DNA of 64,000 nt, from contig JAEWMH010000190.1 in NCBI GenBank assembly GCA_023393235.1, positions 17,575-81,574 on the forward strand, in the 5' to 3' direction. The stretch comes from Bacillota bacterium. GTDB lineage: Bacteria > Bacillota > Bacilli > Paenibacillales > NBRC-103111. This document shows positions 61,946-64,000 of this stretch, one piece after another. The notes beneath the pieces were generated by a model that worked only from the letters and a program-made list of their open reading frames with translations, did not search any database and was not told the origin of the DNA. The position numbers and the translations under genes are program-made. Within the stretch, counting starts at the first letter, position 1. Every line of letters begins with the position of its first letter.

Positions 61946-62049
61946 TGAAGCAGGATCGTGACCATGCATCTCCATGAATTAACTTCCTCTTGAAAAAGAA
62001 ATGCCCTCTGTGGTATGGTTACTGGAAATATTTCCTTGGAGGGAAGCAT

Positions 62050-62643
62050 ATGAGCACGACCAATCCCGATCCGATCCTGCTGGATTTCCCGGAAAGCTTC
62101 GAAAGTGAACGTTTGATCATCCGTGCACCGTTATGGAATGATGGAGCCGCTGTAAACGAGGCAATTAGAGAAAGCATTAAGGAATTACGTCCGTGGATGC
62201 CCTGGGCGCAAAACACCCCGGCCATCGAAGAAACAGAGGCAAACCTGCGGCATGCCAGGGCGCAATTTATGGAGCACAAGGACCTGAGACTGCTGTTGGT
62301 GAATAAACAAACAGGTCAATTCGTAGGCAGCAGCGGCCTTCACCACATCGATTGGCAGACCCGTAAATTTGAAATTGGATATTGGGTGCGCACCTCTTGT
62401 CAACAGCAGGGCTACGTCACCGAAGCCGTACATGCCATTACAGACTTTGCCATACAGGAGCTGCAGGCTAACCGCATACAGATCCGGTGTGATGCCCATA
62501 ATCTGCGGAGTGCCAAGGTAGCGGAACGCTGCGGCTTCGCATTAGAGGGGATTCTGCGCAATGAAACCCGTGATGTACATGGTTCACTGAGGAATACCAT
62601 GATCTTCTCGAAGGTTCGCGGGGTGGAATATGAATCACTCTAG
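62050..62643 (+). CDS. GNAT N-acetyltransferase (RimJ/RimL type)
   Basis: 197 residues from ATG 62050 with GGAGGG upstream; a longer reading from 61990 lacks a ribosome site. The RimJ/RimL pattern is present: SERLIIRAPLWNDGAAVNEAI at the start, FVGSSGLHHIDWQTRKFEIGYWV, then the acetyl-CoA loop CQQQGYVTEAVHAI and NLRSAKVAERCGFALEGILRNE. It transfers acetyl to an amino group, possibly ribosomal protein or an antibiotic or polyamine; the substrate is unknown. Confidence 0.88.
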   Translation: MSTTNPDPILLDFPESFESERLIIRAPLWNDGAAVNEAIRESIKELRPWMPWAQNTPAIEETEANLRHARAQFMEHKDLRLLLVNKQTGQFVGSSGLHHIDWQTRKFEIGYWVRTSCQQQGYVTEAVHAITDFAIQELQANRIQIRCDAHNLRSAKVAERCGFALEGILRNETRDVHGSLRNTMIFSKVRGVEYESL

Positions 62644-62941
62644 GGCCCAACAACCGCATCATATCAATCTTATCCATTCATAGGCACTTATCATACGCTT
62701 CAAATTGTGCGTTTTATAACGGTGAAGTATACCCCATTTGAATGCCTTTCGTCACTGCCATACTTGTTTTTCGCTGCCTGTCAGCACTTCAAGTATGGAG
62801 CTTTCCACAGGGAAGTGGGTAGACCCATTCCCATATCCTTATCTGTTCGGAAACCTTCAATTCCTTCATTTATCTTCATACTGTATAATAAAGTTAATTT
62901 CAATCATTCAGCATCAGGAATTAGTTTAGGAGATAGACTTT

Positions 62942-63661
62942 ATGAAAAAAACGCTATACCTCATCATAGGATTCATCGGTCTTTCTTTCATAGCCTTTGC
63001 GGTTTGGCCAATTTGGGGCATATTAAAAGGCAGCACTACAGGTATTCTTTTAACTAGCGAATTATTCAACAATATAATAATATCACTGGGTTGTGGCATC
63101 GTTACATCCACATTAGTCTCATTCTTTATAGAGTATTCTAATCACAATATCGAACGAGAACGTAGCATGAAAATGAAAATGAACATTCTTAACGATCTAT
63201 TAGAAACGATAAAAAACTATTGCGATGAAGATTTTGATTTCCTCAAAATTGAACGACTGATAAAGACTAATTTGCTAACCGAAATCTCAAATTCATGTGA
63301 GCTATATATCCCAATGGGAATACAATTTTACGATGATGAAGAATTGAAAGCATTAAAAAGCCTTTACTACTCATCTAAATCACTTCATGAGCTGATTCAA
63401 CAAGAATCTACAATTGAATTGTATACATCGTATGAAGAAGTATTTTTAGAGGCGGTTAACTGGGATTTCGAACATGGTCCCTATAGCGAGGAATATAAAA
63501 TAAAAGAATTGTGCAGAATTCTAAAACTCTCCATTTCCGATAGAGAGGCTTGCAAGATTGGCGAAACCGTTTATTTTTATCAATTGCAAAACATGAATTT
63601 CAAGAAATCCTTAGAACAGTTTAAATATATATTGGAGCCAGAACAAGTAAGAGCTCGTTAA
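62942..63661 (+). CDS. AT-rich membrane protein of unknown function
   Basis: 239 residues from ATG 62942 with TTAGGAGA upstream. Two TM helices (~4-28 and ~40-64) precede a cytoplasmic helical domain of ~170 residues with many acidic and Leu residues. There is no motif I recognise. Base composition is markedly more AT-rich than the genes before it, suggesting recent acquisition. Its 3' end overlaps the converging MORN-type gene by 41 bp. The 298 bp upstream of it, back to 62644, hold no recognisable gene. Confidence 0.65.
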   Translation: MKKTLYLIIGFIGLSFIAFAVWPIWGILKGSTTGILLTSELFNNIIISLGCGIVTSTLVSFFIEYSNHNIERERSMKMKMNILNDLLETIKNYCDEDFDFLKIERLIKTNLLTEISNSCELYIPMGIQFYDDEELKALKSLYYSSKSLHELIQQESTIELYTSYEEVFLEAVNWDFEHGPYSEEYKIKELCRILKLSISDREACKIGETVYFYQLQNMNFKKSLEQFKYILEPEQVRAR

Positions 63662-63872
63662 TTTTAACCTTATTGCCGCCGCGCTGAGTCGAAGGGTATG
63701 GTTGTCCTTGGTTATCATAGGTGATCCATTCTCCAACAGGCTCTCCCTTCTCAAAATACCCGGAGCGCTTAACCGTACCGTCCACGCGGTACCATTCCCA
63801 ATATCCCTCAGGATGGCCATCCATCATTTTTCCCTTGGACCACATGGTTTTGCCGTTGGCATGTATACCCAT
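63621..63872 (-). CDS. MORN/YwqK-type repeat protein
   Basis: 83 residues from ATG 63872. It shows the repeat pattern of YwqK/MORN proteins: NGKTMWSKGKMMDGHPEGYWEWY, then DGTVKRSGYFEKGEPVGEWITY. These proteins bind or neutralise partners in some toxin systems, or bind membrane lipid. The C-terminus NKVKINELLLVLAPIYI lies in the overlap with the converging gene and looks less typical, so the gene may have lost its original end. An upstream mini-gene stop overlaps its start (TGATG). Confidence 0.6.
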   Translation of the reverse strand: MGIHANGKTMWSKGKMMDGHPEGYWEWYRVDGTVKRSGYFEKGEPVGEWITYDNQGQPYPSTQRGGNKVKINELLLVLAPIYI

Positions 63873-63934
63873 CAATTACCTCCATCTTCTTTTCTTTCAC
63901 ACCGTTTGGATGTACCAAATTTTTCTTCTGTCAT
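63872..63934 (-). CDS. Possible 20-codon leader gene of the MORN protein
   Basis: ATG 63934 has GGAGG 8 nt upstream and the frame ends TGA at 63872, overlapping the ATG of the MORN gene (TGATG). The peptide is charged (MTEEKFGTSKRCERKEDGGN). It may be a coupling leader or a chance reading. Upstream to the window edge, a minus-strand frame ending ...LDNPVANGAGE (stop at 63958) may be the tail of another gene. Confidence 0.3.
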   Translation of the reverse strand: MTEEKFGTSKRCERKEDGGN

Positions 63935-64000
63935 CTGTAAGTTCCTCCATCCATTAATTACTCCCCTGCGCCATTGGCCACAGGGTTATCCAATTCCCCC

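Overview
The window looks like chromosome from a Paenibacillus or close relative (spore-forming, moderate-GC Firmicutes). The grounds are strong GGAGG-type ribosome sites with many TTG and GTG starts, a YesM/YesN-type two-component system beside a sugar ABC transporter, two very large S-layer-homology (SLH) proteins, semiSWEET and spore-type small proteins, and Gram-positive lipoprotein signals. The species assignment is an inference. I see no rRNA, tRNA, CRISPR array, transposase or phage genes.

Layout. 1-13,000: a hybrid 7TMR-DISM sensor kinase (cut by the window edge), an rlmA/diguanylate cyclase pair, a zinc-ribbon leucine-rich-repeat membrane protein, a methyltransferase divergent from an AraC regulator, a hydrolase, a RelE-like/UvrD-like helicase/TPR/SEC-C fusion, and a sigma factor with a small partner. 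13,100-24,400: a 1121-residue helical-repeat protein, a glycosyltransferase, several lipoproteins, SelO, an AT-rich pair (lipoprotein plus zincin protease), a VOC protein and an ECF sigma factor with a C-terminal extension. 24,400-30,400: an accessory region with gene remnants, a semiSWEET, a duplicated and decaying small-protein locus, a bacteriocin-like secreted protein with a small membrane partner, and a large unknown protein. 30,900-35,600: a methionine-rich secreted protein, then a two-component system, CcdA, a thioredoxin-like lipoprotein and a lipoprotein MsrA-MsrB, which together form an extracytoplasmic methionine sulfoxide repair unit. 35,700-41,500: a 1935-residue NHL/Ig/SLH surface protein. 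42,000-47,900: a YesMN-type sensor/regulator with a sugar ABC importer. 48,100-48,700: a MazF-like toxin-antitoxin pair. 49,400-59,400: a LytTR/GHKL two-component system divergent from an operon encoding a small membrane protein, a 2200-residue SLH surface protein and a subtilase. 59,600-64,000: a secreted-type unknown, an autoregulated TetR/membrane protein pair, a GNAT acetyltransferase, an AT-rich membrane protein and a MORN-type protein.

The observation I consider most novel is a set of three intergenic elements of about 180-185 bp, at 26316-26500, 30549-30728 and 41771-41953. Each holds two direct copies of a 20-25 nt motif followed by two inverted copies, with a 50 (once 51) nt repeat period in both halves. 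The motif sequence is different at each locus while the geometry is the same. None encodes a recognisable protein.
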